Source: Opitutia bacterium
GTDB lineage: Bacteria > Verrucomicrobiota > Verrucomicrobiia > Opitutales > Opitutaceae
Assembly: GCA_947474365.1 (NCBI GenBank)
Contig: CANJIU010000048.1
Coordinates: 1-64,000 of the forward strand
Length of the DNA stretch: 64,000 nucleotides
Reading direction: 5' to 3'
A program made the position numbers and the translations under genes. Under the pieces are notes generated by a model. The model saw nothing but the letters and a program-made list of their open reading frames with translations. It did not search any database and was not told the origin of the DNA. Positions 35,441-45,500 of the stretch are shown here, one piece after another (position 1 is the stretch's first letter; the number at the start of each line of letters is the position of its first letter).

Positions 35441-37231
35441 TCAGCGCGCTTCGCTGGTGTGGCACTGGATGCATGCATCGACCTGCGTGAGCCGATCGAT
35501 CCGATGGGTTTCGGGTTGATAGGTCGCGGTCAATTCGGCGTGACACGACACGCAATCACGTTGCGTGGCGACGACCCGTTCGTGGACTTTTTCGAAATGC
35601 CAGTAACCCGGACGTGGCTGGGCGACGAGTTTGGGGAGATCGTGGCACGTCAGGCAAAGCGCCGTGGTCGCGAGCGGATCGGGCTTGGGAGGCGGAGCGA
35701 CCGGCCGAGGGCTGATGCGGCCCGAATCAGGTTTTCGTCCCGCGTCCGCCAATACGGTCCGTCCCGCGATTCGCCCCGTAACAATGGACGGCCCAAGAAA
35801 CGTGCCCTCAAGTCCCGCCCTGCCGTTGATGCCGGCGAGCCCGGTGACTTCGCCTGCGGCGTAGAGACCGGGGATGGTGCGCTGGGTGCCGTCCTGGACA
35901 CGGCAGGAGGTGTCAATCGCCACTCCTCCCATGCTCTTTCGCGTCACCGGATAAAATTGCACGGCGTAGAAGGGCGGCGTCAGCATTTTTTTCGGCACGT
36001 ACGATTTGCCGGGCCCAAACAGCCCGAACTCGTCGTCGAAGCCTTTTTCCGCCATGGCATTGTAGCGGCGCACCGTGCTCGCCAGCGCGGCGGCGGGCAG
36101 TCCGGCCCTGGCGGCCAGGTCTTCCAGGGTGTTCGCGGTTTTGACCAGCGTCGGATTCGCGAAAATTAGTTTTTCGATCACGCCGAAATCCGCCCAGCTC
36201 GAACCCGAGACAAAGAAATTCCGTTTGATCGTTTCATCGAAGATCGACCAGTACGTTTCGCCCTTTTGCTGCAGCAGCACGGGCATGCCGAATTTGTGGC
36301 TGGAGTGTTCGGCAATGAAGCGGCGGCCCTCGGCGTTCACCCAGATGGCGTCGGGGTTGTAGGCATTCAAACCGCGATTGGCGCCGGGAAACCGCGGATC
36401 CGGGAGCCCGGTGATATAGTTCCATTGATGGTCCAGCCGCGACACGCTTCCGCCGGCGTCCTGTGCCAGTTTTAGTCCTGAGCCCATCGAATTGATACCC
36501 GAACCGATGAGAAAATTGCGGGGAAACGGCAGCCCGGCCGGCCAGAATTCGCGGACCATCGCCAGGTTGCTTTGGAACCCGCCGGTTGCGAGGATCACCG
36601 CCCGGGCGTGAAGTTCAGTTGGCGTTCCCGTGCGGACTTCGGTCGCGGCGACACCGACGATCCGATGGTCATCGGTCAGCAGGCGATCGACGCGGAGATT
36701 GAATTGAAATGTGATGAGAGGATTTCGCAGGCACTCGCGATACAGCGGACTCACCAAGGCGAGGCCGCGGCCCTTGGTGTGGTGTTGGCGTGCGACCGAA
36801 TTGCCCGCGATTTCCTTGATGAAGTCGAACGACACCCCCATCGCCGTTACCCAGTCGTAAATTTCGCGCCGCGAATGGTCCACGTAGTAGCGCAACCAGT
36901 CCGGGTTCGGATCTTCGCCCCACGTCACGAAATCCTTCGCGGCAATCTCGGGTGTATCGTGCAGTCCCTGCGCCACCTGGTCCGGCGTGTTCACGATGCA
37001 GAGAAAACCCTCGGCCATCACCGCATGCCCGCCGAAGACGGACGCCATGTCGAGGACGGTCACCTTCGCGCCGCCTTGGGCGAGTTCCCACGCCGCGGAT
37101 AGCCCGGCGAGTCCAGCTCCGACGACAATCGCGTCAGGCGGTGCCGGAGGGGGCGGCGCCCGTTGTGCCTGAAGCGGGAACACGGGTCTGAGCAGCGCGA
37201 GCACGGCGAAAAACCGGTGGCGGAATTTCAT
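35441..37231 (-). CDS. Flavocytochrome c: FAD-dependent reductase with three C-terminal heme sites
   Basis: The protein is 596 residues with a signal peptide (residues 1-22) and so acts outside the cytoplasm. The FAD-binding motif VVGAGLAGLSAAWELAQGG is near residue 36. The body matches the fumarate reductase/succinate dehydrogenase flavoprotein fold: VILATGGFQSN, then GLYAAGEVTGLAGINGRAG, then GPSIVTGRIAGR. The last 75 residues contain three CxxCH heme sites: CLTCH at about 526, CVSCH at about 560 and CIQCH at about 587. In Shewanella fumarate reductase the hemes are at the N-terminus, so the order here is reversed. The electron acceptor (fumarate, urocanate or other) is not clear. An alternative ATG is at 37243. 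Confidence 0.85.
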   Translation of the reverse strand: MKFRHRFFAVLALLRPVFPLQAQRAPPPPAPPDAIVVGAGLAGLSAAWELAQGGAKVTVLDMASVFGGHAVMAEGFLCIVNTPDQVAQGLHDTPEIAAKDFVTWGEDPNPDWLRYYVDHSRREIYDWVTAMGVSFDFIKEIAGNSVARQHHTKGRGLALVSPLYRECLRNPLITFQFNLRVDRLLTDDHRIVGVAATEVRTGTPTELHARAVILATGGFQSNLAMVREFWPAGLPFPRNFLIGSGINSMGSGLKLAQDAGGSVSRLDHQWNYITGLPDPRFPGANRGLNAYNPDAIWVNAEGRRFIAEHSSHKFGMPVLLQQKGETYWSIFDETIKRNFFVSGSSWADFGVIEKLIFANPTLVKTANTLEDLAARAGLPAAALASTVRRYNAMAEKGFDDEFGLFGPGKSYVPKKMLTPPFYAVQFYPVTRKSMGGVAIDTSCRVQDGTQRTIPGLYAAGEVTGLAGINGRAGLEGTFLGPSIVTGRIAGRTVLADAGRKPDSGRISPRPVAPPPKPDPLATTALCLTCHDLPKLVAQPRPGYWHFEKVHERVVATQRDCVSCHAELTATYQPETHRIDRLTQVDACIQCHTSEAR

Positions 37232-37286
37232 GGGGCACGGCAAATCTGCGTCGGCCGGTCGGTGATGCGAGCCGAAATCGGTGGGG

Positions 37287-40200
37287 CTAGTCGCGTTTCT
37301 TCCAGCGGCGGTCGTCCTTTAATTCAAGGCGCTTCGTCTCGATCAGTACACCGGCGACGGCGGGGTGATCGCGGAGCTTTTGAAACGACGCCGCATTGAG
37401 CTTCCACGAAAGGGCCTGGCTCGCCTCGGCGAACGGGGCGACGCGGCCCTCGAAGATGAAGGCGAATTCCACGCGGGTGTCGCCGACCTGCTTGTTCAGG
37501 GTTTCGCGCAATTGCAGAAGAAACGCCGGGACCTCCCGGTGTGCCGGGTGCAGGAGCCAGGTGACCTTTTTGATCGCGCCGGCGATTTGCGCATCGAGCG
37601 GGTAGGCTTCCTTGATGTTGATCCGCGGGCCTTCCGTGCCGACGATGATGTTGCCCAGAACAAGTACGACGGCGTTTTCCGTGAGGTTCTGGCCGTAGTT
37701 GGCGAAACCGTCGGCAAACATGTTGAGTCCGACCGACGCGCTCTTGGTCGCGAGAGTAAACGACGCCCACGGGCGGTTGTCCTTTTTCGAGAGCCGCTTC
37801 GCGATGTTGCTGATGATGCCGCCAAGGCGGAACTCGGTGCGGTCGGGTTGCTGCAGGAGGGCCTCGATCGGAAATGAGTCGATCGCCTCAGCGAGCCCGG
37901 CGTAGGCGTTCATCGGGTGTCCCGAGACGTAGAAGCCGAGGAGTTCCTTCTCGAAGGCGAGTCGCTCGTGGGAAGGGAAATCGCCGCCGCCGGCGTCACC
38001 GGCGGATTTGAGATTTGAAATTTCAGATTTGAGATTCGGAGCCCGCGCCTCCGGCGCGGGCTCCGCGAGCATGTCGAGAAAACTGTGCTGACCGGCGGCT
38101 TTGTCGCGGGCGGCGGACGCGGCGCCGGCGAGAGCGGCGTCGATGCCGTCGAACAGCGGCTTGCGGGCCGCACCGCTGAAATCAAAGGCGCCGGTCTTCA
38201 CGAGATGTTCGAGCACGCGCTTGTTGATGGCGCGGCCGTCGATGCGTTTGGCGAAATCCGCAAAGTCGGCGTAGGGACCATTCTTCTCGCGCTCGGCGAT
38301 GATTTGCTGGGCGGCCAGTTCGCCGACGCCCTTCACGCCGGCGAGACCGAAGCGGATGGCGGCGGAGCCGGCTTCGCCGCCAGCTGAGAGCAGCGAGCCG
38401 AGCGCTGAGAGCTCGGAACCGTTCGGGCTCTTGGCTTTGGACTCTGGGTTCTCAGCTTTTTTAAAGATCGGCGTAAACATCTCGCGGCTTTCGTTCACGT
38501 CCGGGCCGAGCACCTTCAGACCCATCGCCTCGGCCTCGGCGACGAAGTGCGACACCTTTTCGGCGTTGCCGAGTTCGGAACTCAACATGGCGGCCATGAA
38601 CTGCACTGGGTAGTTGGCTTTGAGGAACCCCGTCTGATAACTCAGGATCGCGTAGGCGGCGGAATGCGACTTGTTGAAACCATAGCCCGCGAACTTGTTC
38701 AGGATGTCGAAGATCGAGTCGGCGATCTTCGCCTCGATGTTGTTCACCCGTTTGGCGCCCTCGACGAATTTGACGCGCTCGGCGGCCATCGCCTTTTCGT
38801 CCTTCTTACCCATCGCGCGCCGCAGCATGTCGGCGCCACCGAGGGAATACCCCGCGATGATCTTGGCCGCCTCCATGACCTGCTCCTGATACACCATGAT
38901 CCCGTAGGTTTCGCGGCAGACCTCCTCGAGGAGTTTGTGGGGAAACTTGACCGTGCTCGGGTCTTTCTTGCCTCGGACGTAGTCGGGGATCCACTCCATC
39001 GGACCAGGGCGGTAGAGCGCGATGAGGGCGACGATTTCGTCGATCGACGAGAGGCCGATCTGGCGGCAGAGGTTCTGCATGCCACCGGATTCCAGCTGAA
39101 AAACGCCAGTGGTGCGGCCGGAATTGAGGAGCGCGAAGGTCTTCGCGTCGTCGAGCGGAATGGTCTCGATGTCGAACTTCGGGTCGGCGGTGCGACGGAC
39201 GTTGTCGACCGCGTCGGCGATGACCGTGAGCGTCTTCAGCCCGAGGAAGTCCATCTTCAGCAGGCCGAGCTTGCCGACGGCGTTCATGTCGAACTGCACT
39301 GTGACGTCGCCTTCCTGCGAGGTGAGGGGGACGAATTCGTCGAGCGGGCGGTCTGTGATGATGATGCCGGCGGCGTGTTTGCCGGTGTTGCGCACCATCC
39401 CCTCCAGGACGAGGGCCTGGTCGAAGATGCGTTTGGCGACGGGATTTTTCGCGACCTCGTCGCGGAGCTCGGCGGATTTTTCGCGGGCGAGTTCGAGCGT
39501 GATGTTGAGCTCGTCGGGGATCATCTTCGCGAGCCGGTCGGCGTCGGCGAAGGCGAGGTTGTGAACGCGCGAGATGTCGCGGATCACCATCTTCGCCCCG
39601 AGTGTGCCGTAGGTGATGATGTTCGCGACGCAGTCGTTGCCGTATTTTTTGCGGACGTAGTCGATGACCTCACCGCGGCGTCGCATGCAGAAGTCGATGT
39701 CGAAGTCCGGCGGTGAGACGCGTTCAGGGTTGAGGAAACGTTCGAAGAGCAGCTTGAAGCGCAACGGGTCGAGATTGGTGATGCCGAGCAGGTAGGCGAC
39801 GATGCAGCCGGCACCGGAGCCGCGGCCCGGTCCCACGGGGACACCGTTCTGGCGCGCCCAATGGATGAAGTCCCAGACGACGAGGAAATAGTCGATGAAG
39901 CCGGTCTTGCCGATGATCCCGAGTTCGTAGTCGACGCGGTCGATGAGGACCTTGGCCTGCGCCGGGTCGGAGAAGGTTTCCGGCGCACCATAATCGAGGC
40001 CGTAGCGCTGCTTGAGTCCCGTGATGCAGAGTTCCTTAAGGTAACCAGCGCGGTCGGTCTTGACCTCGGGCGGCAGCGGATACTTGGGGTAGCGTTCGCT
40101 GCCCTTGGGAAACGGAATCGCCAGCTCGCACATTTCGGCCACGAGTTGGGTGTTGGTCACGGACTCGGGCACCTCGGCGAAGAGTTTTTCCATCTGCTCG

Positions 40201-40979
40201 CGCGACTTCAGGTAGAATTCCTGGCCGCTGAAACGCATCCGCTTCTCGTCCTCAATTTTGGCGCCCGTTTGGATGCAGAGCATTGCGTCGTGCGGGCCGG
40301 AGTCGGTGTTGCGCACGTAGTGGACGTCGTTCGTGCAGATCACCTTCAGGTTGAATTCCTCAGCGAGCTTGAGGAGGCCGGGGATGATCTTGACCTGCTC
40401 CGGAATGCCGTGGTCCTGGATTTCGATGAAATAATTTTCGCGGCCAAAGATCTCCACGAAGCGTCCGCAGGCGAGCCGGGCCTGTTCGTAGCGATCGTGA
40501 AGCAGATGTTGCGGCACGAGCGAGGCGAGACAGCCTGAAAATCCGATGAGGCCGCCGGCGTATTTCGCGAGCGTCTCAAGGTCGGTGCGGGGCTTGTAGT
40601 AGAAGCCCCGCAGATGGGCGTCGGAGACGAGTTTCAGCAGGTTTTGGTAGCCGGTGAGATTCCTGGCGAGCAAACCGAGGTGAAACATCGTCTTGCCGTC
40701 CTCGTCGGAACGACCGTGTTTTTCCAGCCGGGAGGTCTCGACGAGGTAGAGTTCGCACCCGATCAGGGGTTTGATCCCCTTGGCCTTGGCCTGGTTGTAG
40801 AACTCGATCGCGCCGTAGAGATTACCATGGTCGGTGAGGGCCATGGCGCCCATGCCGAGTTCGACGGCGCGGTCCATCAGCCGGTCGATCCGGCAGCAGC
40901 CGTCGAGCAGGCTGTAGTCGCTGTGAACGTGAAGATGGACGAAGTTTTTGTCGGGAGCCGGCACGCAGATTTCAAACAA
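37287..40979 (-). CDS. dnaE: DNA polymerase III alpha subunit
   Basis: This is the replicative polymerase catalytic subunit, 1230 residues. The PHP domain opens with FVHLHVHSDYSLLDG at residue 13. The catalytic carboxylates are in PPDFDIDFCMRRRGEV near residue 425. GPGRGSGAGC and later GYGFNKSHSAAYA (tandem HhH/active-site region) are standard. An OB-fold and C-terminal domain follow. It is somewhat longer than usual because of two in-frame low-complexity insertions at about residues 840-867 and 970-995, annotated separately as repeats. Upstream, divergent, lies rpsU. Confidence 0.96.
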   Translation of the reverse strand: MFEICVPAPDKNFVHLHVHSDYSLLDGCCRIDRLMDRAVELGMGAMALTDHGNLYGAIEFYNQAKAKGIKPLIGCELYLVETSRLEKHGRSDEDGKTMFHLGLLARNLTGYQNLLKLVSDAHLRGFYYKPRTDLETLAKYAGGLIGFSGCLASLVPQHLLHDRYEQARLACGRFVEIFGRENYFIEIQDHGIPEQVKIIPGLLKLAEEFNLKVICTNDVHYVRNTDSGPHDAMLCIQTGAKIEDEKRMRFSGQEFYLKSREQMEKLFAEVPESVTNTQLVAEMCELAIPFPKGSERYPKYPLPPEVKTDRAGYLKELCITGLKQRYGLDYGAPETFSDPAQAKVLIDRVDYELGIIGKTGFIDYFLVVWDFIHWARQNGVPVGPGRGSGAGCIVAYLLGITNLDPLRFKLLFERFLNPERVSPPDFDIDFCMRRRGEVIDYVRKKYGNDCVANIITYGTLGAKMVIRDISRVHNLAFADADRLAKMIPDELNITLELAREKSAELRDEVAKNPVAKRIFDQALVLEGMVRNTGKHAAGIIITDRPLDEFVPLTSQEGDVTVQFDMNAVGKLGLLKMDFLGLKTLTVIADAVDNVRRTADPKFDIETIPLDDAKTFALLNSGRTTGVFQLESGGMQNLCRQIGLSSIDEIVALIALYRPGPMEWIPDYVRGKKDPSTVKFPHKLLEEVCRETYGIMVYQEQVMEAAKIIAGYSLGGADMLRRAMGKKDEKAMAAERVKFVEGAKRVNNIEAKIADSIFDILNKFAGYGFNKSHSAAYAILSYQTGFLKANYPVQFMAAMLSSELGNAEKVSHFVAEAEAMGLKVLGPDVNESREMFTPIFKKAENPESKAKSPNGSELSALGSLLSAGGEAGSAAIRFGLAGVKGVGELAAQQIIAEREKNGPYADFADFAKRIDGRAINKRVLEHLVKTGAFDFSGAARKPLFDGIDAALAGAASAARDKAAGQHSFLDMLAEPAPEARAPNLKSEISNLKSAGDAGGGDFPSHERLAFEKELLGFYVSGHPMNAYAGLAEAIDSFPIEALLQQPDRTEFRLGGIISNIAKRLSKKDNRPWASFTLATKSASVGLNMFADGFANYGQNLTENAVVLVLGNIIVGTEGPRINIKEAYPLDAQIAGAIKKVTWLLHPAHREVPAFLLQLRETLNKQVGDTRVEFAFIFEGRVAPFAEASQALSWKLNAASFQKLRDHPAVAGVLIETKRLELKDDRRWKKRD
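38005..38064. repeat. Composite repeat inserted in frame in dnaE (direct repeats, palindrome and GC hairpin)
   Basis: Two direct copies of GATTTGAGATT (38005-38015 and 38026-38036) flank a perfect palindrome TGAAATTTCA (38016-38025). Immediately after, a perfect 12-bp stem (38038-38049 with 38053-38064) encloses a 3-base loop. The stretch reads through in the dnaE frame as APNLKSEISNLKSA preceded by EPAPEA. Its AT-rich half is strikingly unlike the surrounding GC-rich coding sequence. Confidence 0.75.
38381..38462. repeat. GAGAGC-type repeat inserted in frame in dnaE
   Basis: AGCTGAGA (38382-38389) is matched by TCTCAGCT (38450-38457), with several internal GAGAGC/GCTCGG motifs between. The segment encodes a serine-rich linker (KKAENPESKAKSPNGSE and LSALGSLLSAGGE) between recognisable dnaE regions. 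Composition matches the intergenic element at 5156-5274. Confidence 0.6.
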
Positions 40980-41104
40980 GCCGGTCGCGCGCCGTGCGCA
41001 AGGCGGGAAACGAAGTCGGTCGTTTGGAGGGGCGGGGAAGGGGGATTTGACGGTCGACGAGGGTGGTCAATATTTACGAACGGCGATCTTCGCCAAAAAT
41101 GCCG

Positions 41105-41135
41105 TTGACGGCGGGTGTGCAGGTTGGCCTATTAG
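41105..41135 (+). promoter_or_regulatory. Putative sigma-70-type promoter of rpsU
   Basis: TTGACG at 41105-41110 is a good -35 match. TATTAG at 41130-41135 could be the -10 with a 19-base spacer, slightly longer than ideal. Transcription would begin near 41142, leaving a leader of about 36 bases before the rpsU ATG. Confidence 0.4.
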
Positions 41136-41177
41136 CCAGCTTTTCCTTTCACCACTCGTCCGTTTAAGAACGTTTCC

Positions 41178-41375
41178 ATGTCCATCGAAATCAAGATCCG
41201 CAAGAACGAGCCCATCGACCGTGCGCTGCGTCGCATGAAGAAGAAGCTCGATCGCGAGAACATCATCAAGGGCACCCGCGCCAAGCGTTACTACGAGAAA
41301 CCCTGTGAGAAGCGCCGCCGCAAGAACAAGGTCCAGGCCTTCACCCAGATGCTCCGCCGCCGGTACGCGGAATAA
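41178..41375 (+). CDS. rpsU: Small-subunit ribosomal protein bS21
   Basis: The product is 65 residues, basic and complete: MSIEIKIRKNEPIDRALRRM, then YYEKPCEKRRRK in the middle and a C-terminal LRRRYAE. bS21 helps translation initiation on the 30S subunit. No clear Shine-Dalgarno precedes the ATG (upstream bases are TTTAAGAACGTTTCC). An intrinsic terminator follows 27 bp after the stop, so it is a single-gene transcript. Confidence 0.96.
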   Translation: MSIEIKIRKNEPIDRALRRMKKKLDRENIIKGTRAKRYYEKPCEKRRRKNKVQAFTQMLRRRYAE

Positions 41376-41402
41376 ACCGCCGTTCCGAATCGTCCTGAAT
41401 TT

Positions 41403-41435
41403 GCCGCGCCGCCGCTTTTGTGGGGCGCGGCTTTT
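41403..41435 (+). terminator. Intrinsic terminator after rpsU
   Basis: GCCGCGCC (41403-41410) pairs with GGCGCGGC (41424-41431) and is followed by TTTT (41432-41435), 27 bp past the rpsU stop. Confidence 0.75.
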
Positions 41436-41501
41436 CGTTGGTAAGTCGCTTTTGGTCGTGCAACTTGCCCGTTTCCTTGGTCGTCTTTCGCTGCACTCCG
41501 C

Positions 41502-42443
41502 GTGAAGCCCATCCTCGCCCTTTCCACCAGTTGGTGTTCACATCGTCATCAGGACGGTTATGCAATGCTCAAGGAGATGGCGGGCCTTGGGTTTGAGTAC
41601 GTCGAACTGAGCCACGGGATCCGTATTACCCTCGTGCCCGGCGTGATTCGGGCCGTCGAGGAGGGGGTGATAAAAGTCAGTTCGACCCATAATTTCTGTC
41701 CGTTACCCACCGGGGTGCTACAGGCGGCTCCCAACCTGTTCGAACCGTCCGACCGCGAGCACCGTGAGCACGACCAGTGGCTGCGCCATACGAAGCGGAC
41801 GATTGATTTTGCCTCCCAGGTGAAGGCGCGCACGGTGGTCTGCCACCTCGGCAGCGTGAAATTTTTCTGGTTCAACCCGGCCCGCAAGATCCGAGCCTAC
41901 CTTGAGGAGCATCCGGAAGCCGGCCGGAAGGAAGACGACAAGACCTATCGGACGCTGCTCGACAAATCGATCGTCAAGCTCCGGAAGCGCATGCCGCCTT
42001 TTTGGGAACAGGTGAAGGCGAGCATCGACGAGGTTCTAGACTACGCGAAGCAGAAGGGCCTGACGCTCGGTTTTGAGAACCGCGAGAAATTTGAGGAATT
42101 GCCGATCGATTCCGATTACTTCGAGTTCCTTGCGGACTTCCCGTCGGAGGCCCCTGTGGGTTACTGGCACGACACCGGGCATGCTGATATCAAGGAGGGC
42201 ATGGGACTGCTCAAGCACCGGGAGCATCTGGAAAAAATGTCGGGCCGCACCATTGGTTGGCATTTGCACGACGTGAGTGCAAAGGGCCAGGACCACCAAC
42301 CGGTCGGCTCCGGGAAGATCGATTTCAAGATGGTGAGCAGTTTTTGGCGGCCGGAACATCTGCTGACGCTCGAATTGAGTCCGCGCGTTTCGGTTGAGGA
42401 CGTTCGCTTGTCGAAGCAGCGGGTCGAAACACTCCGCGGCTGA
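41502..42443 (+). CDS. Sugar phosphate isomerase/epimerase-like TIM-barrel protein
   Basis: The protein is 313 residues beginning at a GTG. It has the AP-endonuclease-2/xylose isomerase-like barrel pattern: GFEYVELSHG near the start, VVCHLGSV in the middle, LGFENRE, then WHDTGHADI and GWHLHDVSAKG, which supply the metal-binding His, Asp and Glu residues of the family. Members isomerise or epimerise sugars or inositols, but the substrate is not predictable here. The next gene downstream is a large TonB receptor, a pairing that could reflect sugar uptake and use. Confidence 0.82.
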   Translation: MKPILALSTSWCSHRHQDGYAMLKEMAGLGFEYVELSHGIRITLVPGVIRAVEEGVIKVSSTHNFCPLPTGVLQAAPNLFEPSDREHREHDQWLRHTKRTIDFASQVKARTVVCHLGSVKFFWFNPARKIRAYLEEHPEAGRKEDDKTYRTLLDKSIVKLRKRMPPFWEQVKASIDEVLDYAKQKGLTLGFENREKFEELPIDSDYFEFLADFPSEAPVGYWHDTGHADIKEGMGLLKHREHLEKMSGRTIGWHLHDVSAKGQDHQPVGSGKIDFKMVSSFWRPEHLLTLELSPRVSVEDVRLSKQRVETLRG

Positions 42444-42597
42444 GGCTTTTCCCTTGTCCGCATCTGGGACATACGGTTTGCTCGGACACACAGTCCGACG
42501 GCTTTGACCGGCCGTTGTCCGGATCGACCTCAAAACCTCATTCACCGGGTTCCATCGGCGCGCTTTTTTGACGTCCGGTGTTGCTCGAAACCAAAGC

Positions 42598-45500
42598 ATG
42601 AATCGTCCTGCGCTTCGCCCCTTCCTGATTGCATCGCGTTTTTGGCTGGCATTGGCCGCCTGCCTCGCAGGATTCGTCCGCCTCGGCGCTCAGTCCGCCG
42701 CGATCGGAACGATCGAGGGTCGCGTGTTCGATCCACGGCGCGGAGAATATGTCGAGAAGGCCCGTATCACCGTCGAGGGGACCAAATTGGAGGTGCTCAC
42801 AGACAGCACAGGAGCGTATCGGTTGCCCAACGTGCCGGCGGGCACGGCGAAGCTCCTGGTTTTTTACACCGGCCTCGGGTCCCAGTCGGAGTTGGTTGCG
42901 GTGCCCTCCGGAGGCACGGTGCAGCGGGACATCACGTTCGCCGTCGGAGGCAAGACCGCCGGCGGCGGCGGCGAGGTTGTGAAACTTGACGCATTCACCG
43001 TCTCGTCGTCCAAAGAGATGGAAGGTGCCGCCATTGCGATTAACGAGCAGCGGTTCGCGCGGAACATCGTCAACGTCGTTTCCGCGGATGAATTCGGTAC
43101 GATCGCCGACGGCAGCATCGGCGAGTTCATGAAGTTTCTGCCGGGCATCACGAGCGACTACACGGGCGGGGATGCGCGACGCTTTTCCATTAACGGTGCG
43201 CCCGCGGACAATGTGCCGATTTCGATGGGTGGGTTCGACATGGCGAGCGCGGCCGGCGCCGGCACGCGTCGCAATGTCGAACTGGATCAGGTTTCGATCA
43301 ACAACGTATCTCGCATTGAGGTGAATCGTTCGCCCACGCCCGACATCTCGGGAGCGGCGCTCGCCGGTTCGGTGAATTTCGTCCCGCGCAGTGCGTTCGA
43401 GCGGAGCAAACCGCAATACAACTACAGTGTCTCGTGGCTGATGAAGGACGCCGAGCGTGCGTTTGGCCACCGTTCTCCGGGGCCGGGTTGGGGGCAGATG
43501 ACCTACAAGATTCACCCGGGCTTCGATCTGTCCGCGGTCGTACCGGTGACCAAGAATTTTGGCTTTACGATGTCTGCGGGCTACTCGCTCCAATATACCC
43601 AGCAGCCCAATGTCGCCACGACCTGGCGCGGAGTGGCCGCGGTGACATCAGCCCCCGCCGCCAACGGGACGCCCGGTGCTTTACCTGACACCACTCCCGA
43701 CAACCCCTATTTGGGCACGTTTTCCTGGCGCGACAGCGGCAAAGACACCGACCGCCAGTCATTCGGAACCACGGTCGACTGGCGCTTCGCGCGCAATGAC
43801 CGGGTCTCGTTTGGTTTTCAATACGGCGCGCTGCGCGAGCACTTCGCCACCCGGACGCAGACCTTTACGATCAACCGCGTCGCTCCGTTCAACTGGTCCC
43901 AGGACCACACCTGGGGCGCGACCAGCGTGTTCAATGCCACCACGAACACCAACAACGGCCAAATCGCCATCTCCAACGGCGGCCGGATCCGACCTGGTCG
44001 CACGTTTACTCCTTCGCTGCGATGGTTGCATGACGGCCCGACGTGGAAAACTGATTCCGGATTCAGCTATGGCAGCTCGCGCATTCACTATCAGGACATC
44101 GATCGGGGCGCCTTCAATGGGATGACCGTCCAGCGCAACAACGTCACGATTAGGTTCGACGACATTTTTTACCTGCGTCCCGGCACGATCACCGTCACCG
44201 ATCCCGAAGGCCGTCCGGTCGATCCGTCCAAGCTGGAGACCTACTCACTCGTCTCGGCGAACAGCAACCGCCAACGAACCTACGACACAAAGAAGCAGGC
44301 CTACGGTAATATTCGGCGCGATTTGATGGTTCGGGATATTCCGGTGTCGCTCAAGGTCGGAGCCGATGTCCGTACCGAAATCCGCGATCTGCGCGGAGTC
44401 GGGACCGAGACCTACACCTATGTCGGGGCCGACGGTCGCGCGAGCACCACGCCGGCGACCCAGGCGGGGCTTCGCAATGACGACAGTCCGCTCCCCTTTC
44501 TCGACGTCGCCTATTCGGAGCGCATCCCCGATTTCGGCCTGCCCAAACAGCAACACGTCGACAACGGCAAGCTCTGGGGCGAATACGTCGCGAATCCGAA
44601 CCGCTGGACGCGCAACGCCGTCACCGACTACACCAATTCCACCAACGCATCGAAGTGGGCCCAGGAGACGGTTTCCTCCGTGTTTTTTCGGGGTGATGCG
44701 GCGTTTTTCAGTGGCACGCTGAAGGTCACCACGGGAGTGCGGGCCGAGCAGACGAACATCAGTGCGCAGGGACCGTTCACCGATCCGACGCTCGATTTTC
44801 AGCGGGATGCCGCCGGCGAAATCCTTTACCAGCGCGACGCGAGCGGAAACTTCGTTCTCAACGCCGCGCGGCAGAAGCAGCCGTTACTGATTGTGCCGAC
44901 CAATGCCGGGCTGCCTTACACTCGGCAGATTTTGACCGATCGTGGTTACCATGCGAAGAAGGAATACCTCCGGCTCTTCCCGAGCCTTAACGCCAGTTAC
45001 AATGTATCGGAGAATCTGATCGCCCGGGCGGCCTACTACCAGACGGTTGGCCGCCCTGATTTCAATCAATATGCCGGCGGCCTCACACTGCCCAACACTG
45101 AGCTCTTCAACCCGAACGACCGGATTACTGTAAACAACGTCTCGATCAAGGCGTGGCAGGCGCAGTCCTACCTCGTGCGGTTCGAATACTATTTCGGCAA
45201 CGTCGGCCAGATCTCCATCGGCGGATTCATTCGTGACTACGAGAATCAGTTCGGGAGCGTGATATCCAAGGTCACGCCGGAGTTTCTTGCGGCCTACGGC
45301 CTCGATGAGGAGACCTACGGGGTTTATTCCGTGAACACCCAGTTTAATTTTCAGGACACGATGCGGATGCGGGGTTTTGAGATGGATTATAAACAGGCGC
45401 TGACGTTTTTGCCCAACTGGGCCCGGGGGGTGCAGTTTTTCACCAACGTGAGTTCCCAGCGGGCCAAGAACTCGTTCGATGCGTTTCAAAGCATGAACCC

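Noticed and set aside
34339..35490. Plus-strand open frame of about 380 codons over the hydrolase gene
   Set aside because: It is antisense to a gene with an intact signal peptide and full hydrolase motifs.
38547..39716. Plus-strand open frame of about 390 codons inside dnaE
   Set aside because: It is fully antisense to conserved DnaE motifs and shows no protein family features.
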